Below are positions 32,911 through 41,976 of a stretch of 64,000 nucleotides of DNA, piece after piece. Position 1 is the stretch's first letter. The number at the start of each line of letters is the position of its first letter. The notes beneath the pieces are model-generated. The model made no database searches. It was not told the origin of the DNA and saw only the letters and a list, made by a program, of their open reading frames with translations. A program made the position numbers and the translations under genes. The stretch is from positions 1 to 64,000 of the forward strand of contig JBBIMP010000017.1 in NCBI GenBank assembly GCA_037444305.1, in the 5' to 3' direction. The stretch comes from JBBIMP01 sp037444305 (GTDB lineage Bacteria; Acidobacteriota; UBA6911).

Positions 32911-35040
32911 ATGACCGAGTTGACCTCCCTGACTCCATTCCTGGGCTTGGCCGGCATGCTGGCCGCCTTCCTCATCTACCTGTCGATTACGCGGCTGCCG
33001 GCGGGCTCCGAGGTGATGCAGAAGATCGCCCGGCAGATCCAGCTCGGGGCGATGGCTTTCCTGCGGCGGGAATACTCGGTTCTGGCTTTATTCGTGCTCC
33101 TCGTCTTTCTCCTGCTGGGCTTCTTCCTCTCCTGGAAGACGGCCGGGGCCTTCATGGGCGGGGCCGCCTGCTCGGCGCTTGCCGGGCTCTTCGGCATGAG
33201 GGCCGCCACGGAGGCCAACGTCCGGACGGCGGAGGCCGCCCGCGCCCATGGCCAGGGGAAGGCGCTCCTGGTCGCCTTCAACGGCGGAGCCGTCATGGGG
33301 GTCAGCGTGGCGAGCCTCGGGCTGCTCGGCGTGGGGACCGCTTTCTATCTCTTCGGCAGACCGGAAACGGCGGGGATCATCAACGGCTTTGCCATGGGTG
33401 CCAGCTCGATCGCGCTGTTCGCGCGCGTGGGCGGCGGCATCTACACCAAGGCCGCGGACGTGGGGGCCGACCTCGTCGGCAAGGTGGAAGCCGGCATCCC
33501 GGAGGACGATCCTCGCAACCCCGGCGTCATCGCCGACAACGTGGGCGACAACGTCGGCGACGTGGCGGGAATGGGCGCCGACATCTTCGAATCCTATGTC
33601 GGATCTATCGTGGCCACGATTGCCATCGGCGCGACGCTCACCGGCGCCGGCCTCTTCGTCCTGAAGGCCGATCCGGCGGTTGCCGACGAATCCATCCGCT
33701 CCATCCTGATGGCGCTTCCGATTGTCTTTGCCGGCATCGGCCTGCTGGCCTCCCTCGTGGGCATCGCCTCGCTGACCGTGCTCAAACGGCTCGCTCCCGC
33801 GGCGGCGCTCCGGATCTCCACCTTCATCGCGGCCGTTCTTTTCCTCGGCGGCGCGTTCTGGCTGATCCGCTCCTACGATGTGAGCAACAATGTCTTCTGG
33901 GCGGTTCTGTTCGGCACCGTTGGGGGGACCGCCATCGGGCTGATCACGGAATACTACACCTCGGCCGCGCCGATCTACCGCGTGGCGCGGGCCAGCAAGA
34001 CCGGGTCGGCTACTAACATCATCAGCGGCATAGCCGTCGGCCTGGAGTCGACGGCGCTTCCCGTGATCACGATCTGCGTCGCGATCTACATTTCGAACCA
34101 GGTCGCGGGTTTGTACGGCATCGGCATCGCGGCCGTCGGCATGCTGGCGACGGTGGGCATCACCATGTCGGTGGACGCCTACGGGCCGATCGCCGATAAC
34201 GCCGGCGGCATCTCGGAGATGTCCGGCCTGGGGCCGGTGGTGCGCAAGATCACCGACGGGCTCGACTCGCTGGGCAACACGACGGCGGCCATCGGGAAGG
34301 GATTCGCGATCGGTTCCGCCGCCCTGACGGCGCTGGCGCTCTTCGCCGCCTACTCGCAGGCCGTTTCGGCCGGCATCGTGGCCCGGCTCGAATCCATGAT
34401 GCAGGCGGGGACGGCTCTCGAAGGGGAGTGGAAGAGATACGCGACGCTGCTCGCCGGCGGCGAGTTCCCGCTGCAAATCATTGTCACCGATCCCGGGGTG
34501 GTCATCGGCCTGTTCCTGGGCGGCATCCTGCCCTTCTTCGTGGCAGCGCTCACAATGACCTCCGTGGGAAGGGCGGCGGAGCAGATGGTCAATGAGATCC
34601 GCCGGCAGTTCCGCGAAATCCCCGGCCTGCTGCAGGGGGAGCCCGGTGCGGTTCCCGACGCGGCGCGCTGCGTGGACATCTCCACGAGGGCCGCGCTGCG
34701 CGAGATGGTTCTGCCGGGGATTTCGGCGGTGCTGGCGCCTGTCCTGGTGGGATTCCTCCTCGGTCCCGCAGCGCTCGGCGGCATGCTGGCCGGGGCGACT
34801 GTCTCGGGCGTCATGCTGGCCCTGATGATGGCCAATGCCGGGGGTGCGTGGGACAACGCCAAGAAGGCCATCGAGAAGGGAGAGATGGAAGGCGAGGGCA
34901 AAGGAAGCGAAGCCCACAAGGCGGCCGTCGTCGGAGACACGGTGGGCGACCCGTTCAAGGATACCTGCGGGCCCGCCATGAACATTCTCATCAAGCTGAT
35001 GTCCGTCGTCTCCCTGGTGATCGCACCCACCCTGATATAG
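32911..35040 (+). CDS. hppA: Membrane-bound ion-pumping pyrophosphatase
   Basis: 709 residues, about 16 helices, the usual size. The substrate site is intact: GGGIYTKAADVGADLVGKVEAGIPEDDPRNPGVIADNVGDNVGDVAGMGADIFESY, the second DAYGPIADNAGGISEM, and the third GDTVGDPFKDTCGPAMNILIKLM. GNTTAAIGKGF has Ala where K+-independent enzymes have Lys, so it belongs to the K+-dependent type; H+ versus Na+ pumping cannot be told with certainty. It couples PPi hydrolysis to ion export across the inner membrane. A partial second homologue follows at 35185. Confidence 0.95.
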   Translation: MTELTSLTPFLGLAGMLAAFLIYLSITRLPAGSEVMQKIARQIQLGAMAFLRREYSVLALFVLLVFLLLGFFLSWKTAGAFMGGAACSALAGLFGMRAATEANVRTAEAARAHGQGKALLVAFNGGAVMGVSVASLGLLGVGTAFYLFGRPETAGIINGFAMGASSIALFARVGGGIYTKAADVGADLVGKVEAGIPEDDPRNPGVIADNVGDNVGDVAGMGADIFESYVGSIVATIAIGATLTGAGLFVLKADPAVADESIRSILMALPIVFAGIGLLASLVGIASLTVLKRLAPAAALRISTFIAAVLFLGGAFWLIRSYDVSNNVFWAVLFGTVGGTAIGLITEYYTSAAPIYRVARASKTGSATNIISGIAVGLESTALPVITICVAIYISNQVAGLYGIGIAAVGMLATVGITMSVDAYGPIADNAGGISEMSGLGPVVRKITDGLDSLGNTTAAIGKGFAIGSAALTALALFAAYSQAVSAGIVARLESMMQAGTALEGEWKRYATLLAGGEFPLQIIVTDPGVVIGLFLGGILPFFVAALTMTSVGRAAEQMVNEIRRQFREIPGLLQGEPGAVPDAARCVDISTRAALREMVLPGISAVLAPVLVGFLLGPAALGGMLAGATVSGVMLALMMANAGGAWDNAKKAIEKGEMEGEGKGSEAHKAAVVGDTVGDPFKDTCGPAMNILIKLMSVVSLVIAPTLI

Positions 35041-35184
35041 AGCTCCGGCAGGGCCGGCGGCAGGGGCTGCGGGCGGGACGACGGATCGGCGGGAGGTTTC
35101 GCATGCACCGGTGGGTGCAGTCGAGTCCCGGTCGCTCTGAGTTAGCCCGCCGGATCCGCGCCGCAGGTCTGGCCGCGGCTGCTG

Positions 35185-35736
35185 GTGTGGCTCTTCGTCA
35201 TGCGCATCCTGATGATCGTCGCCGGCGGCCTCTCCTACAACCTGAGCCACGCCGCCGCGCTGCTGCGGTACCGCTCCGCAAGGGATGTCCACTTCGAAAC
35301 TCCGCTGACCGCCCTCGTCTGGATCACGTCCGCGGTCTCGGTCGGCCTGACCTACGCGGCATCCTTCGTGCTGCTGCGCGACCTGGGAGACGGTTCCCTC
35401 TGGTGGAAGCTGTCGACGATCATCACCTGCGGGACCATGGCCGGCGCCGTCATACCGGAACTGGTCAAGGTGTTCACGTCGACCCGGTCGGCGCACGTCC
35501 GCGAGATCGTCACCTCCTCCCGCGAGGGGGGCGCCTCCCTCAACATCCTTTCGCGCGTGGTGGCCGGCAACTTCAGCGCCTACTGGCTCGGCCTGGCGGT
35601 GGTCTTCCTCATGGGCTTCGCCCACGCCGTCGGCTCGCACGGCCTCGGCGAGCTGATGCAGGCGGGCGTTTTCTTCCTGCTCGCGCTGGTGTTCGTAAGA
35701 AAATCGTTTTACGGTATGAGGATTCAGACTTCATAG
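35185..35736 (+). pseudogene. Truncated remnant of a second membrane pyrophosphatase
   Basis: 183 residues from GTG 35185, five hydrophobic segments. KVFTSTRSAHVREIVTSSREGGASLNILSRVVAG aligns with EYYTSAAPIYRVARASKTGSATNIISGIAVG of the intact HppA (around Glu347 and after), and the helix before it aligns too. The fragment thus covers only HppA residues of about 300-420. None of the three PPi-binding loops is present, so it cannot be an active pump. Its sequence is of a different mPPase subfamily, so it is not a simple duplication. It is probably a decayed gene, or a membrane partner protein; it is 144 nt downstream of hppA. Confidence 0.6.
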
Positions 35737-35781
35737 GCGGCCGGGTGAAGGAGGGACAGCGAACGCCGGGGAGTTGAGGAT

Positions 35782-36750
35782 ATGTCTTTTGCAGTGAAGC
35801 TTACCGCGATCCTGACGCTGGCCTGCGCCGGCTTTGTCGCCTGCGGCGAACGGGACCGGCTCGCCATCGCCGTGGTGCCGAAGGGGCAATCACACATTTT
35901 CTGGAAGACGGTGCATGCCGGCGCGGTGGCCGCCGGCCGGGAGATGGACGTCGAGATCCGGTGGAACGGGCCGGCGTCGGAGATCGATTTCACCCGCCAG
36001 ATCAACATCGTCGACGATTTCATCAACCAGCGGGTCGACGGCATCGCGCTGGCGCCGTCCCACGGCGAGACGATGGTCCAGATGGTGGAGCGGGCCGAAG
36101 AGGAGGGGATCCCGGTGACCATCTTCGACTCGGGCATCCGCAGCGGCCGCTATGTCAGCTACGTCTCGACCGACAACTACAACGGTGGCGTGTTGGCCGC
36201 GCAGCGGATGGGGGAGATCCTCCCCCCGGGAGGGCGCCTGGCGATGATCGGCACCATCCCGGGAAGCGTCTCCACCGGCGAGCGCGAGAACGGCTTCCGC
36301 GACGCGCTGGCCGCGCGATTCCCGTCGCTGAAGATTGTGGAGTTCCAGTACGGCATGGCCGACCGGGCGCGCGGGCTGGCTGTCGCCGAGGACATACTCA
36401 CGGCGCACCCCGAGCTCGACGGCATGTTCTGCAGCAACGAATCCGGGACGCTGGGGGCGGTCCAGGCGGCGAAGTCGCGCGACGTCGCCGGGAAACTGAA
36501 GATCGTCGGCTTCGACACTTCGCCCACCCTGATCGAGGATCTCCGCGCCGGCATCCTCGATTCCCTCGTGGTGCAGAATCCCTTCCGGATGGGATATCTT
36601 GCCGTCAAGACGCTGGTGGATTACCTCCGCGGCACGCCGCCCGAGGCGCGGATCGACACCGGAGCCACGGTCGTGACCCTGGACAACATCGATTTGCCCG
36701 AAGTGGCAGACCTGGTCAACCCGCCGATCGAGAAATACCTGGGCAAATGA
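35782..36750 (+). CDS. Sugar-type ABC importer, substrate-binding lipoprotein
   Basis: 322 residues with a lipoprotein leader ending GFVAC. It has the type I periplasmic-binding (RbsB-like) pattern: KGQSHIFWKTVHAGAVAAG, FINQRVDGIALAPSHGETMVQMVERAEEEGIPVTIFDSG, YVSTDNYNGGVLAAQRMGE, and DGMFCSNESGTLGAVQA. It delivers a sugar-like ligand to the membrane complex encoded by the next two genes. The ligand is unknown; no catabolic genes are adjacent. The stop overlaps the ATPase start by 4 nt. Confidence 0.92.
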   Translation: MSFAVKLTAILTLACAGFVACGERDRLAIAVVPKGQSHIFWKTVHAGAVAAGREMDVEIRWNGPASEIDFTRQINIVDDFINQRVDGIALAPSHGETMVQMVERAEEEGIPVTIFDSGIRSGRYVSYVSTDNYNGGVLAAQRMGEILPPGGRLAMIGTIPGSVSTGERENGFRDALAARFPSLKIVEFQYGMADRARGLAVAEDILTAHPELDGMFCSNESGTLGAVQAAKSRDVAGKLKIVGFDTSPTLIEDLRAGILDSLVVQNPFRMGYLAVKTLVDYLRGTPPEARIDTGATVVTLDNIDLPEVADLVNPPIEKYLGK

Positions 36751-38270
36751 GCATGGCGGTGCCGCTCCTCGAAATGAAGGGGATCGTCAAGTCCTTCTCG
36801 GGCAACCGCGTGCTCGACGGGGTGGATCTGGCTGTCTTCGCGGGGGAGGTGCACGCCCTCGTGGGGGAAAACGGCGCGGGCAAATCGACCCTGATGAAGA
36901 TCCTGTACGGCATCCACACGATGGACGCCGGGTCGATCGAAATGGTCGGTTCGCCGATCTCGCTCTCCAATCCGCACGAAGCCCGCGAGGCCGGCGTGAG
37001 CATGGTATTCCAGGAACACACCCTCGCGCCTCACCTGACGGTGGCCGAAAACGTCTTTCTGGGGATCGAGCCCCGCCGGAAAGGCTTTGTCGTCGACAAC
37101 GCGCGGATGCGCTCAGCCGCGGCCGCGGTCCTGGCAGCCCACGGTTTTCCCCTTGCGGCCTCGTCCCGCGTGGCCGGCCTGAGCAATGCCGGCAGGCAGC
37201 TCGTCGAAATCGCCAGGGCGCTGGCGACGGCGAAGCGCGTCGTGGTGATGGACGAGCCGACGGCGGCCCTCTCCCGTAACGAGAGCGAGGAGTTGTTCCG
37301 CATTATCCGGGAGCTGAAGGGTAAGGGATTGGCGGTGGTCTACATTTCCCACAAGCTGGAGGAGCTGACCGGCCTGGCCGACCGCATCACGATCCTGCGG
37401 GATGGCCGCCGCGTTTTCAGCGGCGGCGTCGCGTCGATCGAGAGCGGCGAGATCATACGGCACATGGTGGGCCGGGAGATTACCGCGCTCTATCCTTCCC
37501 GGCAGGCGCCGGCGGAGGAAACCGCGCTGGACGTCAGGGGCCTCGGGGACGGGCGGCGCTACCGCGGCGTTTCGTTTGCGCTGCGGCGCGGAGAAATCCT
37601 GGGAGTCGCCGGTCTGGTGGGGGCCGGCCGGACGGCGCTGGCGCACGGAATTTTCGGGCTGCGCCCGCCCCGCGAGGGGAAGATGCTGCTCGGCGGCATG
37701 CCGGTGAGATTCGACCGGCCCGGACAGGCGGTCCGGGCGGGGCTGGCCTACCTGACGGAGGATCGCCAGATGTCGGGCCTGTTCCCCCACCTTTCGGTGG
37801 TGCAGAACATCTCGGTGGCCGCACTGGAGCGTGCAGCGGCCGGCATCTTCCTCAGGCCCCGCGAGGAGGCGAGCCGCTGCGGCCGGTTCATCCGCGACCT
37901 CGGGATCCGGGTCCGCTCCGGCGCGGAGCCTGTCTGCCGCCTCAGCGGAGGAAATCAGCAGAAAGCCCTGATCGCCCGTTGGCTGTATGCGGGATCGAAG
38001 GTCCTGATCCTGGACGAACCGACGCAGGGTGTCGACCTGGGTGCGCGGGCCGAGATCTACCGGATCATCCGGGATCTGGCGGCCGAGGGAGCCGCCGTGC
38101 TGATGATCTCCTCCGACCTGCCGGAGATCCTGGGGATGAGCCACCGCGTGCTCGTGATGCGCCGCGGGGAGGTCACGGCCGAACTCGCAGCGGCAGAGAC
38201 CGACCAGGAGGAGATCATGCGCTTTGCGGCGCTGGAGGCGGGCGGCCGCCAGTCCGCCTGGGAACAATAG
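36747..38270 (+). CDS. Sugar ABC importer ATPase with two ABC cassettes (RbsA/MglA type)
   Basis: 507 residues. First cassette: Walker A GENGAGKST, signature region LSNAGRQLVEIARAL (a relaxed form of LSGGQ), Walker B VVVMDEPTAAL. Second cassette: Walker A-like GLVGAGRTALA, canonical signature LSGGNQQKALIARWL, Walker B VLILDEPTQGVD. The degenerate second Walker A is normal for this family, in which one site hydrolyses ATP. It overlaps the binding-protein gene by 4 nt and lies 3 nt before the permease gene. Confidence 0.95.
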   Translation: MSMAVPLLEMKGIVKSFSGNRVLDGVDLAVFAGEVHALVGENGAGKSTLMKILYGIHTMDAGSIEMVGSPISLSNPHEAREAGVSMVFQEHTLAPHLTVAENVFLGIEPRRKGFVVDNARMRSAAAAVLAAHGFPLAASSRVAGLSNAGRQLVEIARALATAKRVVVMDEPTAALSRNESEELFRIIRELKGKGLAVVYISHKLEELTGLADRITILRDGRRVFSGGVASIESGEIIRHMVGREITALYPSRQAPAEETALDVRGLGDGRRYRGVSFALRRGEILGVAGLVGAGRTALAHGIFGLRPPREGKMLLGGMPVRFDRPGQAVRAGLAYLTEDRQMSGLFPHLSVVQNISVAALERAAAGIFLRPREEASRCGRFIRDLGIRVRSGAEPVCRLSGGNQQKALIARWLYAGSKVLILDEPTQGVDLGARAEIYRIIRDLAAEGAAVLMISSDLPEILGMSHRVLVMRRGEVTAELAAAETDQEEIMRFAALEAGGRQSAWEQ

Positions 38271-38273
38271 ATC

Positions 38274-39245
38274 ATGAGCCGACAGACGCGGGTGCGCGAA
38301 TTGCTGAAAAAGATCATTCCCTTCGCGAGCTTGATCTTCCTGTTCATTTTCCTCTCGATGGCCTCGCCCTACTTTCTCACCGTGAACAACCTGTTCTCGG
38401 TCATCCGCCAGACGGCGGTGATCACCATCATGGCGATCGGGATGACCGTGGTGATGGCCTCGGGCGGGATCGACCTGTCGGTCGGTTCAATGGTCGGATT
38501 CACCGGGGTGCTGGGCGCCATGCTGATCGCCGGCGGGTTTCCCGTCTCGCTTGCCGTTGCGGGATCCATGCTTGCAGGCGCCTCCTGCGGCCTGGTCAAC
38601 GGCGCGGCGGTCACCACCCTCAGGATACCCCCCTTCATCGCGACCCTCGGGGCGTTGGGCATATACCGCGGCCTGACGCTGATCATCACCGGAGGCGTGC
38701 CGGTGGCCAACCTGAGCCGCGATTTCGGCGTGCTCGCCACGGGAACGCTCTTCGGTGTCATCCCGGTGCCTTTGGCGATCCTGCTGTTCGTCGCAGTCAT
38801 CGTCCACCTGTTTCTCGAGTACACGACGCTGGGGAGGTATGCCTACGCGATCGGCAGCAACTTCGAGGCGGCGCGCTGTGCAGGCATCCGGACGAAGGAA
38901 GTCACGATTCTCATCTATGGCCTGTGCGGCGCGCTGGCAGGCCTGGCGGGAATGATCGAGTCGGCCCGCCTGGTCACGGGCCAGCCGACCGCGGGCGAAG
39001 GGTACGAGCTGAGGGTGATTGCGGCGGTGGTGATCGGCGGCGGCAGCCTGAACGGAGGCCAGGGGACGGTGCTCGGGACGATCGTCGGCTCGCTCATCAT
39101 GGGACTGCTCAGCAACGGCTGCAACCTGCTCGGGATCTCGCCCTTCCTTCAGCAGGTCATCATCGGCGCGGTCATCGTGCTGGCCGTGACCTTCGACGAA
39201 TACCAGCGGCGGTCGCTGGGAGCGGAAACGGCCAAGTCGGGCTAG
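38274..39245 (+). CDS. Sugar ABC importer permease (RbsC type)
   Basis: 323 residues, 8-10 membrane helices. The RbsC family signatures are present: MTVVMASGGIDLSVGSMVGFTG, PPFIATLGALGIYRGLTLIITGG, AIGSNFEAARCAGIRTKEVTILIYGLCGALAGLAGMI and the late VIGGGSLNGGQGTVLGTIVGSLIMG. It forms the homodimeric channel of the importer. It completes the operon and ends just before a palindromic half-site shared with the 43938 inverted repeat. Confidence 0.95.
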   Translation: MSRQTRVRELLKKIIPFASLIFLFIFLSMASPYFLTVNNLFSVIRQTAVITIMAIGMTVVMASGGIDLSVGSMVGFTGVLGAMLIAGGFPVSLAVAGSMLAGASCGLVNGAAVTTLRIPPFIATLGALGIYRGLTLIITGGVPVANLSRDFGVLATGTLFGVIPVPLAILLFVAVIVHLFLEYTTLGRYAYAIGSNFEAARCAGIRTKEVTILIYGLCGALAGLAGMIESARLVTGQPTAGEGYELRVIAAVVIGGGSLNGGQGTVLGTIVGSLIMGLLSNGCNLLGISPFLQQVIIGAVIVLAVTFDEYQRRSLGAETAKSG

Positions 39246-39246
39246 G

Positions 39247-39264
39247 TTTTCAAGACCTGACACC
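39247..39264. repeat. Half-copy of the GTGTCAGG palindrome
   Basis: CAAGACCTGACAC (39251-39263) matches 12 of 13 bases of the right arm (CAAGGCCTGACAC) of the inverted repeat at 43938-44019. It lies in the 28-bp gap between the convergent permease and HerA-like genes. Confidence 0.55.
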
Positions 39265-39273
39265 GGACATGGC

Positions 39274-41700
39274 TCAGGGGAACAATGGCTCGGGGGAACC
39301 CGACCCGCTGTAACGGAAGGGGACCCACAGTATGCCAAAGCCCTCCAGGAGGATGTCGGACTTGGTCGGCTTGACGACGATCTCCTGCAGGGTTTCCAGT
39401 TCGGGATCGAAGGCTGCGGCCAGCTGGTCGGCTTCCAGCTGGAGTTGCTCCTCCAAGTCCTCGATCTGTTGACGGACGCTCTCGATCGTCTCTTCCGCCA
39501 TCCGGATGTCCTGCTTCTCGCGCCCGATCTTGGAGGCCTGCCTCGCCGTCGTGCCGGCCCGGCCCAGCGTGCCGACGCTGATCGCCTTCCGGCCCATCAG
39601 CGCGCCGAGTAGCGTGGCGCCGAGCGAAATGGCCGTAGAGACCTTCTGCTGGCCCAGCTGCTCCTTTTCGCGCTCGATTCTCTGTTCCGCCCGCAGGAGC
39701 TGCCGCTCCAGGGACCGCTGCTTCGGCGCGTAGCGGCGGCGGAGCTTGTCGAGTTCGAAATCCCTCTTCTCCCGCGCCAGCTGCTGCAGGCGGATCCGGA
39801 ACTCGCGTTCCGACTCCCCCGGCGCCGACACCACCTTGAAAAGGGCGCTCTTCCGGAGCGTGAGCCGCCCTTCGACGTAAAGGAAATCCTCGTAATCCTT
39901 CTGCGCCTGCAGCAGCGGCCGAGCCTGCAACAGCGAACTCGGGAGGGGCGCAAATTGGCCTTCCTCGGCGCGCGGGCGGAGAAGACCGGCCGCTTCCAGC
40001 GACAGGGCCTTGGCGCGCTCCCAGGGCGCGCCGGTCATGTTCGGTTCCAGCTCCAGGATGTGGCGGTAGGCCTCCGTCTGTGCGATCCCGTGGGCGCTGC
40101 TCGCGAGCTGGACCTTGCCGGAGGCATACAGGAAGGGGTGATAGACCGTCCGGCCTTCGCCGGCGGTTTCGGCCGGGGCGAACCACTCGGTCAGCGAGAC
40201 CGGGATGGCAGGTTTTATCGCACTGGCTGCGGCGGCCCGGGCCGGGGCAGGGAATGCGGCGGCCGGCGCCTCTGCGGGTGCGGTCACGCCTGCCTGTGCC
40301 GTCAGGTCGCGGATCTGCGTACGGGTGAGCGGACCCGCCAGGTACGACAGGGCCCAGCGGGTATGGAAAAGCACCGGCTCATCCTCGCGTGCGTTCTGCA
40401 TCACGAAGACGCGCGTCTTGAGCCCCGCGATGACATCGGGGAGGCTCTGCCCGCCGATGGTCAGGTCCTTCCCCCCGGCGGCGCTCGAAAGGCCGTCGAG
40501 CAGCCGCCCGCGGTCACGCTCCGTCTGCAGCCGGCCGATGAACCAGGTCCCGGTGTTGGACAGCGCCTTGTAGTCGAGGTCCACCGGATTCTGCGTCGCC
40601 AGCACTACGCCGAGACCGAAAGCCCGCGCCTGCTTCAGCATCGTCATCAGGGGTTTTTTCGAAGGGGGCTCGGCCACGGGCGGGAGGAAGCCGAAGATCT
40701 CGTCCATGTAGACGAGCGCGCGCAGGCTGGTGGTGCCCGGCTGAGAGCGCATCCAGCCGAGAATCTGGTTGAAGAGCATCGTGACGAAAAACATCCGCTC
40801 CGCGTCGGAAAGGTGGGCGATGGAGAAGATGCTCAGGCGCGGCTTTCCTTCCGGGGTGTAGAGCAGGCTGCCGGCATCCAGCGGCGCGCCCTGCATCCAG
40901 GTTTCGAAGCCGGGCGCTGCCAGGATGTTATTGAGTGTCATGGCCAGCTCCATCCGGTCGGCGGCCGGGTAGAAAGATTCCAGGTCGAAAACCCCGATGC
41001 GCTGCATCGGGGGCGACTGCACCGACTGGATGAGCGCTCCCAGGGTCAGGCTTTTTCCCCCGAGCCAGGCGTTTTCGATGATATTGGCGAGGAGGATGTG
41101 CTCGCGGCTGCGCAGGGGATCGGCCTGGATGCCCACCAGCCCCAGGATGCCGGCCGCCGTCGAGGAAATCCGGTCCTTCAGCAGGTCCAGATCCCCGCCG
41201 GCATGCTGCGCCGGCGCGGAAAAGGAATCGAGGATCGAAACCGGGAGGCCTGCCGTGCTGCCCGGGGTGTAGAGGGCGAAGTCCGCCGCATCGCGCAGCA
41301 TCCGGATCCGGTCTGTTGCCTGGTCCCATTCGGCGAGCCCGCGCCGCCAGCGCCCGGCTTGAGCTTCGGCATACTGCTCGACCGTCATGTCCTTCCTGCG
41401 TGCCTCCTCGGGATTCACCCAGGGGAGCAGGTCTTTCGCCTCCATCGAGGGGAAGGTGAGCATCAGGTTCGAGAGATCGCCCTTGGGGTCGATCGCGATG
41501 ACAGGAATCTTGTCGATGAGCGCCTCTTCCAGGAGCGTGACGCAGAGCCCGGTTTTGCCGCTGCCCGTCATGCCCACGCAGACCGCGTGCGTCACCAGGT
41601 CGCGGGAGTCGTACAGCAGGTGGCCGGGGCCTGGTTCTCCCGATTGCGGATCGACCGCCTTGCCAAGATAGAAAAGCCCGAGTTTCTCGTATGCCTGCAT
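39274..41700 (-). CDS. HerA/VirD4-like ATPase with C-terminal coiled coil
   Basis: 808 residues; GGGAG precedes ATG 41700. The N-terminal ATPase has Walker A GMTGSGKTG (43-51), IPVIAIDPKGDLSNLMLTFP, then VYMDEIFGFLPP (Walker B) and VVLATQNPVDLDYKALSNTGTWFIGRLQTERD, the pattern of HerA/FtsK-superfamily DUF87/DUF853 pumps. Residues about 480-540 are an Ala/Pro linker. Residues about 620-760 are charged helices predicted to coil, interrupted by a glycine-rich hydrophobic stretch (ISLGATLLGALMGRK). The family moves DNA or proteins in hexamers; there is no NurA-like partner next to it. Function unassigned. Confidence 0.8.
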   Translation of the reverse strand: MQAYEKLGLFYLGKAVDPQSGEPGPGHLLYDSRDLVTHAVCVGMTGSGKTGLCVTLLEEALIDKIPVIAIDPKGDLSNLMLTFPSMEAKDLLPWVNPEEARRKDMTVEQYAEAQAGRWRRGLAEWDQATDRIRMLRDAADFALYTPGSTAGLPVSILDSFSAPAQHAGGDLDLLKDRISSTAAGILGLVGIQADPLRSREHILLANIIENAWLGGKSLTLGALIQSVQSPPMQRIGVFDLESFYPAADRMELAMTLNNILAAPGFETWMQGAPLDAGSLLYTPEGKPRLSIFSIAHLSDAERMFFVTMLFNQILGWMRSQPGTTSLRALVYMDEIFGFLPPVAEPPSKKPLMTMLKQARAFGLGVVLATQNPVDLDYKALSNTGTWFIGRLQTERDRGRLLDGLSSAAGGKDLTIGGQSLPDVIAGLKTRVFVMQNAREDEPVLFHTRWALSYLAGPLTRTQIRDLTAQAGVTAPAEAPAAAFPAPARAAAASAIKPAIPVSLTEWFAPAETAGEGRTVYHPFLYASGKVQLASSAHGIAQTEAYRHILELEPNMTGAPWERAKALSLEAAGLLRPRAEEGQFAPLPSSLLQARPLLQAQKDYEDFLYVEGRLTLRKSALFKVVSAPGESEREFRIRLQQLAREKRDFELDKLRRRYAPKQRSLERQLLRAEQRIEREKEQLGQQKVSTAISLGATLLGALMGRKAISVGTLGRAGTTARQASKIGREKQDIRMAEETIESVRQQIEDLEEQLQLEADQLAAAFDPELETLQEIVVKPTKSDILLEGFGILWVPFRYSGSGSPEPLFP

Positions 41701-41976
41701 GGGTGTCTCCCTTCTGATTGGATCGAAGAAGCGCCGGGGATCCTGCCGTTGCTGCAGGCAAATCCCGGTTCAGAAAAGTTCTACCTTTCGAGCAACCGCG
41801 GATCAAGCTGAAATCTCGAGAGTGTCCGCCCGCTGTTCCGGGAGGCCGGGCATCCGGTCCGGCCGGGAAGACCTTTATTTCTCCCGCCGTTTCGTGATAA
41901 TTCCTGCCATTCGGAGCACGAATGGAACCCGGGGCGTTCACGATGGGTGCAGGCGGGGGACAAGCGGCAAGGTGAC

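Noticed and set aside
33088..35640. An 850-codon open frame on the - strand opposite hppA
   Set aside because: The translation is a low-complexity Arg/Gly/Asp/His mixture, typical of antisense frames in GC-rich genes.
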